From: an uncultured Pseudobutyrivibrio sp.
GTDB lineage: Bacteria; Bacillota; Clostridia; Lachnospirales; Lachnospiraceae
Direction of reading: 5' to 3'
Assembly: GCA_900546435.1 (NCBI GenBank)
Contig: URCQ01000002.1
Span: 74,213-138,212, forward strand
DNA: 64,000 bases
Shown: piece after piece, positions 36,517-45,933 of the stretch
How the letters are laid out: every line of letters begins with the position of its first letter
Numbering within the stretch: the first letter of the stretch is position 1
Position numbers and translations under genes: made by a program
The notes under the pieces: model-generated
Database searches by the model: none
What the model saw: the letters and a program-made list of their open reading frames with translations, nothing else
What the model was told of the DNA's origin: nothing

Positions 36517-36918
36517 ATGGAACTACGAAACAAAGCGAAACTATTTTGGTGGATCTACACGATTTCGGATATTGTCGTACAGATTTTTGGTGCTATTGTT
36601 TTATTAACGACAGCACAGGTTGCCGCGAAAGACAACACATTATTGACACCATACGATATAGTATCCAAGATTCAAATTGTCATCTTCCTATTATATATGC
36701 TTTACCGTATCGTGATACTCTACAAAGTTGAAAAGAGAACGATACCGATGGTCATGGGAATTCTCCTTGTGCTAACATTTGTTTTAAACAACATACCTAG
36801 TATAGGTGGTTCTATTTCTGCGGTCGTCAATGCCTTGACTCTTGTCTTGTGGATCTACGATATCAAACTCATCTTTCTTGATGAGAAGGACAAGTCCTCC
36901 GAAGCGACAGAAAATTAA
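36517..36918 (+). CDS. Small four-helix membrane protein, unknown
   Basis: A 133-residue hydrophobic protein with about four membrane helices (for example WIYTISDIVVQIFGAIVLL, IVIFLLYMLYRIVIL and VMGILLVLTFVL) and a charged C-terminal tail. I do not recognise its family. GGAGG is well placed upstream, and an extended -10 (ATGGTACAAT) lies about 60 bases before it between GTTGAT/ATCAAC arms. A strong terminator follows, so it is transcribed alone. Confidence 0.75.
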   Translation: MELRNKAKLFWWIYTISDIVVQIFGAIVLLTTAQVAAKDNTLLTPYDIVSKIQIVIFLLYMLYRIVILYKVEKRTIPMVMGILLVLTFVLNNIPSIGGSISAVVNALTLVLWIYDIKLIFLDEKDKSSEATEN

Positions 36919-36934
36919 ATATATCAAGATAGCA

Positions 36935-36971
36935 AAACCCTCCCGAGCCTTACGGTTTCCGGGAGGGTTTC
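36935..36971. terminator. Bidirectional terminator
   Basis: AAACCCTCCCG (36935-36945) pairs perfectly with CGGGAGGGTTT (36960-36970). It ends the small membrane protein gene and the convergent GH43 gene. Confidence 0.85.
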
Positions 36972-36996
36972 ACTATATAGAAAGGTTTTATGGAAA

Positions 36997-38829
36997 CTAC
37001 GCTAAAGCATTAACCTGACCTTCCGTAATGCCATTTTCATTGAAAGCATCCACGCGGACAAAGTAGTCCTGTGTGGTAACAAGTGCCTTAATTTCTTTCT
37101 CGGTCACATCAAATACCATATAACTATGATATAACTTGTCTGCCTTATGCCCCCAGAGGATGTTGTAACCCACTACATCATCACTAGGACTCTCGATCGT
37201 AACTTTCATGTATCTGCGGTCATCCTCACGCTTTGCTGTAAAAACAGGAGCCTTTGGCGCCTGACCATTACCTTTACCAAAGACACGAAGTCCACTGACG
37301 CAGGCTTTCTGATCGTATGGCACTTCCAAAACAGTCAGTTTCAGGAAACGTACCTGCATACCATCTTCTCTTACCACAAGATCGTGCGGCAAGTTGGTTG
37401 TGGCAGCAGACTTATCCTCAATCATAAAGTAATCTTTGCCATCCACAGATCCTTCCAAAGTCCAGCGTGTGATCAGATCGCGCTCCTCGATATAACGCTT
37501 TCCGGTCTGATTGTCGCGTAATTCTCCCGGAACCGGAATCTCAATCTTGTCATCTGCGAAGTTGACCTGTACCGCACGTACATCCATTGTCTCGCCCAGA
37601 TCTAACTGTACCCATTCGCCCGGATTTTCACTTGCCGCTCTCCACCAGGTACGGACATTTTCATCAGTAATCTTATCTGCGCCCTTGCCCTCTTCCGCAG
37701 ACGATGCTGTTGCATTTTTGCCGTAACTTAAAAGCATCCACGCCGGATCTTTCCACGGATCCTGCTTGTCGCCAGTAACAGGAAGCGGCCAGTCACCATA
37801 TCTCTGGTTACAGAAAAGTTCACCATCTGCATCAAATCCTGCCGGCCAGACACCAACGCGTCGTTCAAAATTATGATTCATACTGATGCGCATGGTAGAT
37901 GTATGCCAAAGATTGTCGTTTTGATCACGCATCGTAGAACCATGACCTGCGCCCGGAATAAATCCGCCCGGTTTGTAAGAGTACGGATTATTCTGTGCCA
38001 GTTTGAATGGCCCCAGCGGTGAATCTGATACATAAACACCATCCGCATACACATTATACTGTGCACCAGTACAGGCATATTGGAGATAATATTTACCATC
38101 ATGCTTGTCCATCCATGCTCCCTCGATATATGGACGACCACTGACATAACCCTTTAACATGTTTGCCATACCCTGCATCTGTGGCGGCAGATTGTCCGGA
38201 TCCATTCCTTGCATCTGCATGAATCCACGATATTTTGCTTCCAAAGCATCGTCTTCCAAAGGCAGGTCGCAATGATCTTCTCCACAGACTTCATAACCAT
38301 TTTCATTCCAATTACCATGCACAAGTTCGATTCGCTCCGTCTTTGGGTGCATGGTCTCCGGATCCATCTCTACGCCCCAGATTGGCGTCATATTAGCGCA
38401 TCCCCAATAAAAATATACTTTTCCATCATCATCAACAAAAAGGTTTGGATCCCAGAAATCAAACGTTCCTTTGATTTCCTCATAAGGTCCTTTCTCAATA
38501 TTCTTTGTACGATAAAAATTGCAAGGTTCTCCTCTTTTGGATGCTGAAAAATATACATAATCCCCGATAACTCTGACATCCGGTGCATAATCATAAAATG
38601 GCAGATTATCCGGCAAACGCTTTGCCTCCCAATTTGCCATATCTTCCGATACCCACACCCCCAGTGTCATGGATGCGAAGATATAATATTTTCCTTTGAA
38701 ACAGATCATGGATGGATCTGCTGCTTCTCGGGATACCTCGATCGCGCCCTCACCCATGCCCGGCATAACCTGCTGGTTGAACTGATAACGATAGTCCACA
38801 TTTAATGGATTACAAAAATATTTTGTCAT
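36997..38829 (-). CDS. GH43 glycosidase with F5/8-type carbohydrate-binding and Fn3-like domains
   Basis: A 610-residue cytoplasmic enzyme. The five-bladed propeller carries the likely base Asp in EAADPSMICF, the pKa-tuning Asp in FWDPNLFVDDDG and the acid Glu in YIEGAWMDKHDGKYY. Residues about 390-530 form a discoidin-like (F5/8 type C, CBM32-like) domain (ENPGEWVQLDLGETMDVRAVQV), followed by a short Fn3-like segment. A methionine-rich stretch (FMQMQGMDPDNLPPQMQGM) is inserted just before the acid Glu. It probably acts on arabinose- or xylose-containing oligosaccharides. Confidence 0.9.
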   Translation of the reverse strand: MTKYFCNPLNVDYRYQFNQQVMPGMGEGAIEVSREAADPSMICFKGKYYIFASMTLGVWVSEDMANWEAKRLPDNLPFYDYAPDVRVIGDYVYFSASKRGEPCNFYRTKNIEKGPYEEIKGTFDFWDPNLFVDDDGKVYFYWGCANMTPIWGVEMDPETMHPKTERIELVHGNWNENGYEVCGEDHCDLPLEDDALEAKYRGFMQMQGMDPDNLPPQMQGMANMLKGYVSGRPYIEGAWMDKHDGKYYLQYACTGAQYNVYADGVYVSDSPLGPFKLAQNNPYSYKPGGFIPGAGHGSTMRDQNDNLWHTSTMRISMNHNFERRVGVWPAGFDADGELFCNQRYGDWPLPVTGDKQDPWKDPAWMLLSYGKNATASSAEEGKGADKITDENVRTWWRAASENPGEWVQLDLGETMDVRAVQVNFADDKIEIPVPGELRDNQTGKRYIEERDLITRWTLEGSVDGKDYFMIEDKSAATTNLPHDLVVREDGMQVRFLKLTVLEVPYDQKACVSGLRVFGKGNGQAPKAPVFTAKREDDRRYMKVTIESPSDDVVGYNILWGHKADKLYHSYMVFDVTEKEIKALVTTQDYFVRVDAFNENGITEGQVNALA

Positions 38830-39057
38830 AATAGTTTTCCTGTTCCTTTCTCGGGCAATCCCACATTGCCCCTAGTATCTGTTTATGTATCTGTATCATA
38901 GGATAATTTTTTCATCTATCATTATAATTTTTCGTTTTTTTTACAACTTTTTAAACATAAAGCAAAAAACTGACACAAGAAAATCAACACTTAACATGGT
39001 TTTCCTATCATGATTTGTTATAATAAATTTAAAATGAATTGTAGGAGGTAATTTACT

Positions 39058-40107
39058 TTGGAAAAATATGTATGGGGCCAGACGCCTGATGGAAAAGACA
39101 TGATAGTTTATGAATTAACCGGAGAACACGGCATGAAAGCAAATGTCATGAATTATGGGGCTAATCTTTTAAGTCTTTTTGTTCCTGACAGAGATGGAAA
39201 TATAAAAGACGTTGTTCTAGGCTATGAACACTTTGAAGATTATTTTACCAATGATGCCTTCTTTGGCTGCAGTGTAGTACCTTGCGGCAACCGTATTGGC
39301 GATGCCCGATTCACTTTAAATGGAAAAACTTACGAACTAGATAAAAACGATGGCGTTAACAATTTACATAGTGGTTTTGATCCACTTTGCCGCCGTATCT
39401 GGAATGTCGATATCGTATCAGAAAACAGCATCACCTTTTCTTATCAGAAAAAAGACATGGATATGGGATTTCCTGGAAATGCCACCTATACCGTCACATA
39501 TACCCTGACACCGGAAATGGAATTGCGCATTGATTATACGGGGCTATCCGATGCTGATACCATCTTTAATCCGACCAATCACAGTTACTTTAATCTTGCA
39601 GGTCACGATGCTGGCGATTCTGCCATGGATCAGCTTGTCTGGATCAATGCCAGCCGTTTTACACAAACCGACAAGGCATCCATTCCGGATGGTGTGCTTT
39701 TGGATGTTGCCGGCACACCAATGGACTTTACCACTCCTAAACCAATGGCTCCGGAAATAGATGATGCTTATTCCTTCCTTGCATGGGCCAGTGGTTACGA
39801 TCACAATTTTGTTCTCGACAAACCGCTCGGTGAAACCGGCATTGCAGCTTCTTTTTATGATCCTGCGTCCGGCCGTAAAATGGAAGTTTACACCGATTTG
39901 CCAGGTATGCAGTTATACGCCGGCAACTACATCAACAATGGTTTGATTGGAAAAGGTGGTTGTACATATGGCAAACGTCATGGTGTAGCATTTGAGACAC
40001 AGTACTTCCCAAATGCTATCAATATCCCTTCATTCCCACAGCCAATACAAAAAGCAGGAGAACTCACGAAGACAACCACAACGTATAAATTTACAACAGT
40101 ATTATAA
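39058..40107 (+). CDS. galM: Aldose 1-epimerase (mutarotase)
   Basis: A 349-residue mutarotase that interconverts alpha and beta anomers of free aldoses. NPTNHSYFNLAGH holds the conserved catalytic histidine and GVAFETQYFPNAIN the catalytic glutamate; NRIGDARFTLNGKTYEL is also typical. The start is TTG at 39058 with AGGAGGT upstream. It is divergent from the GH43 gene, fitting use of sugars released by it. An extended -10 (TGTTATAAT) lies upstream. Its stop is only two bases from the stop of the convergent ABC permease gene. Confidence 0.93.
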   Translation: MEKYVWGQTPDGKDMIVYELTGEHGMKANVMNYGANLLSLFVPDRDGNIKDVVLGYEHFEDYFTNDAFFGCSVVPCGNRIGDARFTLNGKTYELDKNDGVNNLHSGFDPLCRRIWNVDIVSENSITFSYQKKDMDMGFPGNATYTVTYTLTPEMELRIDYTGLSDADTIFNPTNHSYFNLAGHDAGDSAMDQLVWINASRFTQTDKASIPDGVLLDVAGTPMDFTTPKPMAPEIDDAYSFLAWASGYDHNFVLDKPLGETGIAASFYDPASGRKMEVYTDLPGMQLYAGNYINNGLIGKGGCTYGKRHGVAFETQYFPNAINIPSFPQPIQKAGELTKTTTTYKFTTVL

Positions 40108-40109
40108 TA

Positions 40110-40784
40110 TTAATTCTTTAAGTATTTTCGCATTGCCGCACCTTGCGCATACTTTGAAAGTGGCGCCCGGTATATAAGTTTTGCCAAAACACACTGCAAA
40201 CCAACACCTATCAGTGTACTTGCATACGCAATCAAAACAGCACCGGCAAAAGATACCGGAATGGTCGGCAATGAGAAAGCGCTAGTGCCCGACACACTAT
40301 ATCCCATATAAAATGAAATCGGCCAGATGATCACAAACAACAGAACGATAGACAACACATAAAATTTGTATACAAATGCTATATACATATGTAACACCAG
40401 CATCATAACGGAAAGAATCACAAATACGCTAATCAACGCATCTTTCTGCTGCGGGTATAACGCAACCTCAACTGCCTTCATAATGACTATGATTGTCGTT
40501 GATACAAGAGAAAAAATCAAATCACCACAAGATGCAATAGAAGTCTGAATTCGTTTTCCATATGGACTTGCTGTAACAAGCGTTGACATACACATACTAT
40601 ATATCACCTGCATCATATACATTGGTGCCATCATCATAAAAAACATACCCAACCAAAAAGTACCGCGGGTAGCCAGTTCTATCACAACTCCTATCAGATA
40701 AAAAATCACCATGCTTCCCAACTGCAGTCTTCTTTGAAATCCAAATTTTTGTAAAGCAAATATAAGTTTAACGTTCTCGATCAT
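40110..40784 (-). CDS. ABC transporter membrane protein (second permease)
   Basis: A 224-residue protein with about six helices. The ATG at 40784 has AAAGGAGC upstream; the frame extends to 40814. It overlaps the preceding permease gene by 17 bases. I recognise no specific family, but the position in a GntR-ATPase-permease-permease operon marks it as a membrane component of the same exporter. Confidence 0.75.
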   Translation of the reverse strand: MIENVKLIFALQKFGFQRRLQLGSMVIFYLIGVVIELATRGTFWLGMFFMMMAPMYMMQVIYSMCMSTLVTASPYGKRIQTSIASCGDLIFSLVSTTIIVIMKAVEVALYPQQKDALISVFVILSVMMLVLHMYIAFVYKFYVLSIVLLFVIIWPISFYMGYSVSGTSAFSLPTIPVSFAGAVLIAYASTLIGVGLQCVLAKLIYRAPLSKYAQGAAMRKYLKN

Positions 40785-41379
40785 AATAGCTCCTTTCCAT
40801 ACTACGTACTGCAAATTTTACAGTCAGTATTGTTGCAAATACGGCTATTCCCAGCGCAGCCATCCAGTGTACGACCGGATTGACTTCATATAACATAAAC
40901 ACCAGACATACAGAAACAATTGGCGCAATGTAGGATAACAACAAACTGCTCATATAGCCCGGGAAAAAACGACTCACCATAACCGCCAAGGTTACAACAG
41001 CTCCCATAATGACTCCTGAGGCAACCGATTTCATACAAATGCCTGCCAATAGTCCAAAATATACGATACGTCGCAGACTGTCTGTAACAATCATCTGACC
41101 ATATAATTTCATACCTGTGTTCGATGCCTTTACTAGTGCTATACCCTGAAAATTTTTCCCATAAATACCGCCAAAATTCCATCCATCAATTAAGACTTCT
41201 AATAAAATGTAGACCGTGAGTAAACTATATCCCACAAGACTAAACTCAGGATCAGCCATTTCATTGAATAATGCCTGCGAAAAAATCGTGCTTACCACAA
41301 TAAGCAAAGGAACTGCAAAAAGACCAATGATTTTGTAAAGCAATGTCAGATTATTCCAATACATTTTTAATGCTTTCAT
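40768..41379 (-). CDS. ABC transporter membrane protein (first permease)
   Basis: A 203-residue hydrophobic protein with about six helices. The ATG at 41379 is best spaced from AGAGGGGG; another ATG at 41385 is too close to it. The gene lies 7 to 13 bases after the ATPase gene. It has no periplasmic binding partner nearby, which fits the two-subunit exporters encoded by ytr-like operons. Confidence 0.75.
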   Translation of the reverse strand: MKALKMYWNNLTLLYKIIGLFAVPLLIVVSTIFSQALFNEMADPEFSLVGYSLLTVYILLEVLIDGWNFGGIYGKNFQGIALVKASNTGMKLYGQMIVTDSLRRIVYFGLLAGICMKSVASGVIMGAVVTLAVMVSRFFPGYMSSLLLSYIAPIVSVCLVFMLYEVNPVVHWMAALGIAVFATILTVKFAVRSMERSYYDRER

Positions 41380-41392
41380 GTACATGCCCCCT

Positions 41393-42307
41393 CTATGCTA
41401 ACTGTACTTTGCTGCTTTTTTTCATCACAGCAACACTAATCTGGGATAGTGTCGGTGTCTCTACCGCAATATCCAGTCCGGCCAGTTTATCCATATCCTC
41501 TGCCAGACAAATACCTTCGTAGCCGTAATTGTTTTTTGTCATGCTGTACATAAATTTCTCTGCCGTAGAGATATCTTTCAGTTCGCCCTTGACATAGACA
41601 TATTTTTCTTTTAAGTCTTCCACAAAGCCTTTTTCTACCACCTGTCCATGCTCCACGATAATAGCATAGTCTGTTACGTTTTCCATATCAGCAATATTAT
41701 GTGTGGAAAAAAGGACCGTCTTTTCTCCAGCACCTTCCTCCAGATAGCCACGAATCATATCGCATAATACATCACGCATCAATGGATCCAGCGGAGATGC
41801 CGGTTCGTCTAAGATGAGCATCTGTGTCTCTCTGGCAAAAACGCCGGAAAGCATAAGCTTCATACGATTTCCATCCGATAAATCGTTGACCTTTTTTCCG
41901 CCTCCTTTGTGATCTGTCGTCACAATCTGTAATTGCTGCAGGTATCGCTCAAACTTCGCCCGGTCAAATTTATCATATAACAAATCTGTAATTTCCTCGA
42001 CCTGTTTCACCGTCCACTGTGGAAGGTAATAATTATTCGGTCCAACATATCCTATCATTTCTTTCACCGGACAATCGGCATTTTCGCGTTCCTTATCATC
42101 CCACTTTCCAAAGAAATCCATGTTACCCTTATAATCGAGTCGCACGCCCGCCAATGCGTTAAGAAGCGTTGTCTTTCCTGCACCATTTTCTCCAATCAGA
42201 GCTGTGGCAAATCCCTGTGGAATCTTTAAACATGGGATATCAAGTGTAAATCCCTTAAATTTTTTGCTAAGATTGTTAATTGCTACTGCTGTTTTTACCT
42301 GTTCCAT
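41393..42307 (-). CDS. ABC transporter ATP-binding protein
   Basis: A 304-residue ATPase. Walker A is LIGENGAGKTTLLNAL; the signature region is degenerate (VNDLSDGNRMKLML instead of LSGGQ), as is common in YtrB-type subunits; Walker B is MLILDEPASPLDPL; and the switch histidine is in STHNI. It energises the two small permeases downstream. It begins 9 bases after the GntR gene. Confidence 0.92.
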   Translation of the reverse strand: MEQVKTAVAINNLSKKFKGFTLDIPCLKIPQGFATALIGENGAGKTTLLNALAGVRLDYKGNMDFFGKWDDKERENADCPVKEMIGYVGPNNYYLPQWTVKQVEEITDLLYDKFDRAKFERYLQQLQIVTTDHKGGGKKVNDLSDGNRMKLMLSGVFARETQMLILDEPASPLDPLMRDVLCDMIRGYLEEGAGEKTVLFSTHNIADMENVTDYAIIVEHGQVVEKGFVEDLKEKYVYVKGELKDISTAEKFMYSMTKNNYGYEGICLAEDMDKLAGLDIAVETPTLSQISVAVMKKSSKVQLA

Positions 42308-42316
42308 ATCCTGCTC

Positions 42317-42688
42317 CTATTCCTGCATGTTCCATAGCAAATCAAATGTCTTCATTACCTCTGTTTTTGAAATTCCCGCCATCCGTGCAGCCTTGATGGC
42401 CTCTGTCAGACTATCCTCCACACGACGCAGATGTTGCTCCTGTAGCATTTGGCTGTCCTGTGCATTGACGCAAAAGCCTTTGCCCTGAATCGCCGTCACA
42501 AGCCCTTCTTCTTCCAGCTGCTCGTATGCCTTCATTGTCGTAATAACGCTGATTTTGAGTTCTTTTGCCAAGCCGCGAATGGATGGCAAATATTCCCCCT
42601 GTTTCACCTTACCAGCAAGAATATCCTGGCGAAATGCATCTGCAATCTGTTGATAAATCGGTATCCCTGAATTTTGTATTAATTTCAT
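42317..42688 (-). CDS. GntR-family (YtrA subfamily) regulator
   Basis: A 123-residue regulator. The ATG at 42688 is chosen because AGGTAGG lies 8 bases upstream; the frame begins at GTG 42697. The winged helix (IYQQIADAFRQDILAGKVKQG, LKISVITTMKAYEQLEEEG) is followed by only a short helical dimerisation tail, as in YtrA. Such repressors control the ABC genes behind them and respond to cell-wall-active compounds in known cases. Operator-like repeats overlap the promoter at 42739-42767. Confidence 0.92.
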   Translation of the reverse strand: MKLIQNSGIPIYQQIADAFRQDILAGKVKQGEYLPSIRGLAKELKISVITTMKAYEQLEEEGLVTAIQGKGFCVNAQDSQMLQEQHLRRVEDSLTEAIKAARMAGISKTEVMKTFDLLWNMQE

Positions 42689-42709
42689 AGACATCACCTA
42701 CCTGTTTTT

Positions 42710-42767
42710 TTAACTGTTATATAACTGTTTATATGTTATATATACAGTATATGCAGTTATGTGTCAA
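42710..42767 (-). promoter_or_regulatory. Consensus promoter and operator repeats of the GntR-ABC operon
   Basis: Minus-strand TTGACA (42762-42767) and TATATA (42739-42744) are spaced by exactly 17 bases. Inverted arms ATAACTG (42721-42727) and CAGTTAT (42754-42760) flank the -10 box, with a third half site (TTAACTG) at 42710. This is the expected layout for autorepression by the GntR protein; binding itself is inferred. Confidence 0.7.
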
Positions 42768-43035
42768 GGGTTTATGAAAAATTATGTAAAAATGTACCTT
42801 GGCGCCACAAAAAAAGACTGACATCTGCCAGTCTCTTCTCCGATCGGAATATTCTCTCTTTTCTGCCTCTACTCCCGCAAAACACGCAGTACACTCCCCA
42901 TCAATCCCCCTTCCTGTTTGTCAGAATCGTAACATAAAATCTATCTGTATCGCAATCTACGTTGCGTAGACATCTATAGAATCTTCAAAAGAACATGTGC
43001 TTCATGCATTTGGATAAAAGACGTAATATCATATC
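42768..43035. other. Intergenic region holding terminator and long 3' untranslated segment
   Basis: Apart from the terminator at 42811-42838 I see no gene here. About 200 bases separate the MFS stop from that terminator, long for this window. The stretch contains a small CTACG/CGTAG hairpin at 42957-42969 and no ORF worth naming. Confidence 0.5.
42811..42838 (-). terminator. Terminator after the MFS gene
   Basis: AGACTGACA (42815-42823) pairs with TGCCAGTCT (42826-42834) with one mismatch. On the minus strand it is followed by seven T. The stem and loop are almost identical to the terminator at 52403-52430. Confidence 0.8.
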
Positions 43036-44367
43036 TTATTTTATACGTTTTATGTAATATTTCTTGGCAAATGCCAGAGGTATCAAGGTCAGAAGCACCA
43101 GCACAGCTCCTACGATGAGCAGGGTATGGGTCGGCAGATACTCCGTAAATCCATAGGAATCTACGAACTTTCCGCTGCGCATGATAATCGGATTGGAGAT
43201 CATCGGTGCAACGATCATCGGGATTAGGACAAAGAATACGATACGAATGCCCTCAAATTGTCCTCTGGCATCCTCCGGATACAACTGTTTGCCCCAGACG
43301 GTAATCGCCTGTAAAAAGAGCATATAACCAAGTCCCAAAACAAAGATACCTAAGAGAAGAACCGGATTCCAAAGCGTCTGCGTATTTACATTTTCCGGTC
43401 GTACAAAAAGCCCCAACATACCAACGCCAATGCAATTTAAAAAGACTGCTACCTGACACAAGCCCGGAATTTTTCCCTGATTGATGATCTTCGTTGACGG
43501 GATAACGGCTAACATGGCAAGCACCAGTCCGATACCTTCCATATATCCCATCATATCGGCAGTAAATCCAAGATAATAAATCATATAATTTCCCAGATGG
43601 GTAAAATACATGTTAAAAGCGATAAAATAGACCGCTAGTGACCAGTTTACCCAGACCAGTTCTTTTAACTTTACATACTCTTTTACATTAAAAATGGAAA
43701 AGAACTGCTGTCCGAAACTGCCACGTTTACTCTCCTTGAGTCCCGGTGCATCTTTCATGGCAAAGAGACAATAAATGCCAAACAGGATCACAAGGATCCC
43801 CATAACAAGAAAGAGCCGCATATAATTGTCATCTGCACCGACAAGCATACCCCCGAGCACTGTTCCCGCGATCGTTCCTATGACCGGCTGCGTTGCGAGC
43901 GCTCCGCCTAATTGCCCTCTGTTATCATCATTCATGTGATCGTTGATCCAGGTATTGAAACCGACATCATTTCCCATGGATCCAAAGAAACTCATGACTG
44001 CATCCGCGATCACGACCGCTGTTCCTGCCACGATAAGGATGCTTCCCCTGCTATTTCCACTGCCATCCGTCATGTACTGGGTCAGTCCAAACACAATGGT
44101 AAAAATCCCCCACAAAATATAGCCCAGAGCGATAAAGATCTTTCGCTTTCCCTTACGATCCGACACACATCCAAACAAAAATGTCGATATAGTCGTTGCG
44201 ATCGCCGATATGGCGACCATCCACGAAATGATTGTCGGGTCTTTCGCGATCTTTGCATAGACAAAGGTGTTGAACCATTGATTTTCCATGTTCCAACAGA
44301 TCTGTCCTGCAATTCCCAGCCCCCAGACTAAAAACCAAAATTTTGCCCCCTGTTTCTTTTCTTTCAT
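43036..44367 (-). CDS. MFS transporter
   Basis: A 443-residue 12-helix transporter. The ATG at 44367 has AAAGGGGAAGG upstream; the frame is open to 44451 but that part has no ribosome binding site. The helix 2-3 loop GCVSDRKGKRKIF is the MFS signature, and NTWINDHMNDDNRGQLGGA is characteristic of a sugar-porter-like branch related to GPH carriers. The substrate is unknown. It follows the Dabb protein gene, so the two may serve one catabolic pathway. Confidence 0.88.
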   Translation of the reverse strand: MKEKKQGAKFWFLVWGLGIAGQICWNMENQWFNTFVYAKIAKDPTIISWMVAISAIATTISTFLFGCVSDRKGKRKIFIALGYILWGIFTIVFGLTQYMTDGSGNSRGSILIVAGTAVVIADAVMSFFGSMGNDVGFNTWINDHMNDDNRGQLGGALATQPVIGTIAGTVLGGMLVGADDNYMRLFLVMGILVILFGIYCLFAMKDAPGLKESKRGSFGQQFFSIFNVKEYVKLKELVWVNWSLAVYFIAFNMYFTHLGNYMIYYLGFTADMMGYMEGIGLVLAMLAVIPSTKIINQGKIPGLCQVAVFLNCIGVGMLGLFVRPENVNTQTLWNPVLLLGIFVLGLGYMLFLQAITVWGKQLYPEDARGQFEGIRIVFFVLIPMIVAPMISNPIIMRSGKFVDSYGFTEYLPTHTLLIVGAVLVLLTLIPLAFAKKYYIKRIK

Positions 44368-44389
44368 GCCTTCCCCTTTCCGGTGTCTT

Positions 44390-44692
44390 TTACACCTCAA
44401 AGTCCATGCAAGAACGCGTCGCCGTGTATGGACGCACCTTGCCGTCTGCAACTGCTACATGCGCCGGATGCACACTATACCCCTGCAATGCCTCCGCGCT
44501 TTCAAATGTCGTATCCAACATGATATCCACATTAGAACTTGGCAGACTCTCTGTCTGCACATGAATCTCCATCAGACCCGGAATCTGCCCTGCCAGACCT
44601 TCTAAGCCTTCCTTGATACCCACTTTAATCTTTTCTTTTTCCTCAGCGGAAAATTCCTCCTTGAGTGTCCATAAAATAATGTGTTTTACCAT
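44390..44692 (-). CDS. Dabb (stress-responsive A/B barrel) domain protein
   Basis: A 100-residue single-domain protein. The start MVKHIILWTLKEEF and the ending NVDIMLDTTFESAEALQGYSVHPAH are typical of the dimeric alpha-beta barrel Dabb family. Proteins of this fold occur in stress responses and as small catabolic enzymes; no activity is evident. GTGAGGAAAA precedes the ATG. It is probably co-transcribed with the MFS gene 22 bases downstream. Confidence 0.88.
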   Translation of the reverse strand: MVKHIILWTLKEEFSAEEKEKIKVGIKEGLEGLAGQIPGLMEIHVQTESLPSSNVDIMLDTTFESAEALQGYSVHPAHVAVADGKVRPYTATRSCMDFEV

Positions 44693-44775
44693 TTTTCCTC
44701 ACCTTTCTTTTTATCATTTTTAACTAAAATATATTTCATGTGCCAAAAGATAGCAAGCGTTTCACACTACTTTTT

Positions 44776-45747
44776 CTATCGTAACTCCTGCTCATGAAAT
44801 AGTGCATCTACAGCTGCCTGATACGCAACCAGCCGCTCCGATTTTTTGATCTTTTTCAGGTATTTATCCGCATTCGTAAAACAATCCCCAAGATAAAACC
44901 ACAATTCTTTCATACGGAATAATACATTGCGATCACCCGACATGATCTGTATATAACCTTCTAAGATCTCTTGATGAAAGGCATAGAGGCGGTCTTTTTT
45001 CTCCTGCATATGGTCGTGCGCCGCATCATCCGCCGTTTTCCTCCCTACATCATCCGCCGTCTTACTCATTTCGATCAAAAAAGGATTACACAAAAGTCCC
45101 CGTCCCAGCATGACGCGATCCAAGTCCGGGAAACGCTCCTTCCTGTCTTGTAAATCCTCTGCCGAGCAGATGTCCCCATTATAGCAAAGCCTGTGCCCGC
45201 TCTCTTCCATCGCATAAGAAAAGGCATCGAGCCGCGGCTTTCCCTTATAAAAATCCTTACGCACACGGGGATGAATGATTAACTCTTCCAAAGGGTATTT
45301 CTCATACACCGCCAGAATGTCCTGCCATTCGTTCTCATCCTCCATGCCGATTCGCGTTTTAATCGAAATTTTTCCTGCATAACCTTCAATAATCTCATAC
45401 AAAAAATGATCTAACACTTCCGGTTCTGCCAATAGCCCCGCGCCGCGTCCTTTTGCTACTACTGTTCCCGATGGACATCCCACATTCAGATTCACGGTAT
45501 CATAACCATATTGTGCGATTTCCTTTGCTACCACAAGAAAGTCCTCGCTTCGATTTGTCAGGATCTGTGGTACAACATGCATCCCTTCATTATGTTCCGG
45601 CAAAAGATCCCTTATTTCACCATTACTCATTTTCTTATTTGCAATAAACGGCGTAAAATATCTGTCCATTGGACGAAAAAACTTATGATATGCATTGCGA
45701 TACACATATCCTGTCAGTCCCTCCATCGGTGCCATATAATATTTCAT
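44776..45747 (-). CDS. tRNA-dihydrouridine synthase
   Basis: A 323-residue flavoenzyme that reduces uridine in tRNA D loops. The FMN barrel starts with YYMAPMEGLTGYVYRNA; NVGCPSGTVVAKGRGAGLL contains the catalytic cysteine; CYNGDICSAED and VMLGRGLLCNPFL are FMN-phosphate binding. A short hydrophilic insert (TADDVGRKTADDAAHDH) precedes the C-terminal helical domain. Which Dus subfamily it belongs to is not clear. GGGAGGAAAAC precedes the ATG. Confidence 0.92.
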   Translation of the reverse strand: MKYYMAPMEGLTGYVYRNAYHKFFRPMDRYFTPFIANKKMSNGEIRDLLPEHNEGMHVVPQILTNRSEDFLVVAKEIAQYGYDTVNLNVGCPSGTVVAKGRGAGLLAEPEVLDHFLYEIIEGYAGKISIKTRIGMEDENEWQDILAVYEKYPLEELIIHPRVRKDFYKGKPRLDAFSYAMEESGHRLCYNGDICSAEDLQDRKERFPDLDRVMLGRGLLCNPFLIEMSKTADDVGRKTADDAAHDHMQEKKDRLYAFHQEILEGYIQIMSGDRNVLFRMKELWFYLGDCFTNADKYLKKIKKSERLVAYQAAVDALFHEQELR

Positions 45748-45850
45748 GTTTTCCTCCCAAAATCCCAGGACAACAACAGCCTATTCCTATCATCTTTGTT
45801 CATATTATTATACACAATGTGCAGATAATTTTGTTCCCAAATTTATCTTC

Positions 45851-45861
45851 TATGCTATAAT
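45851..45861 (+). promoter_or_regulatory. Extended -10 promoter of the M20 peptidase gene
   Basis: TATGCTATAAT (45851-45861) is a perfect extended -10. TTGTTC lies 19 bases before the hexamer. Confidence 0.5.
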
Positions 45862-45933
45862 TTTTCTATTGCATAATCATACTACGAAAGAAACACTATA
45901 ATTAATACAATATAACTTACGAGGTATTTCATT

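Noticed and set aside
42839..43035. A remnant gene between the MFS stop and its terminator
   Set aside because: All frames are interrupted by stops and none gives a recognisable segment.
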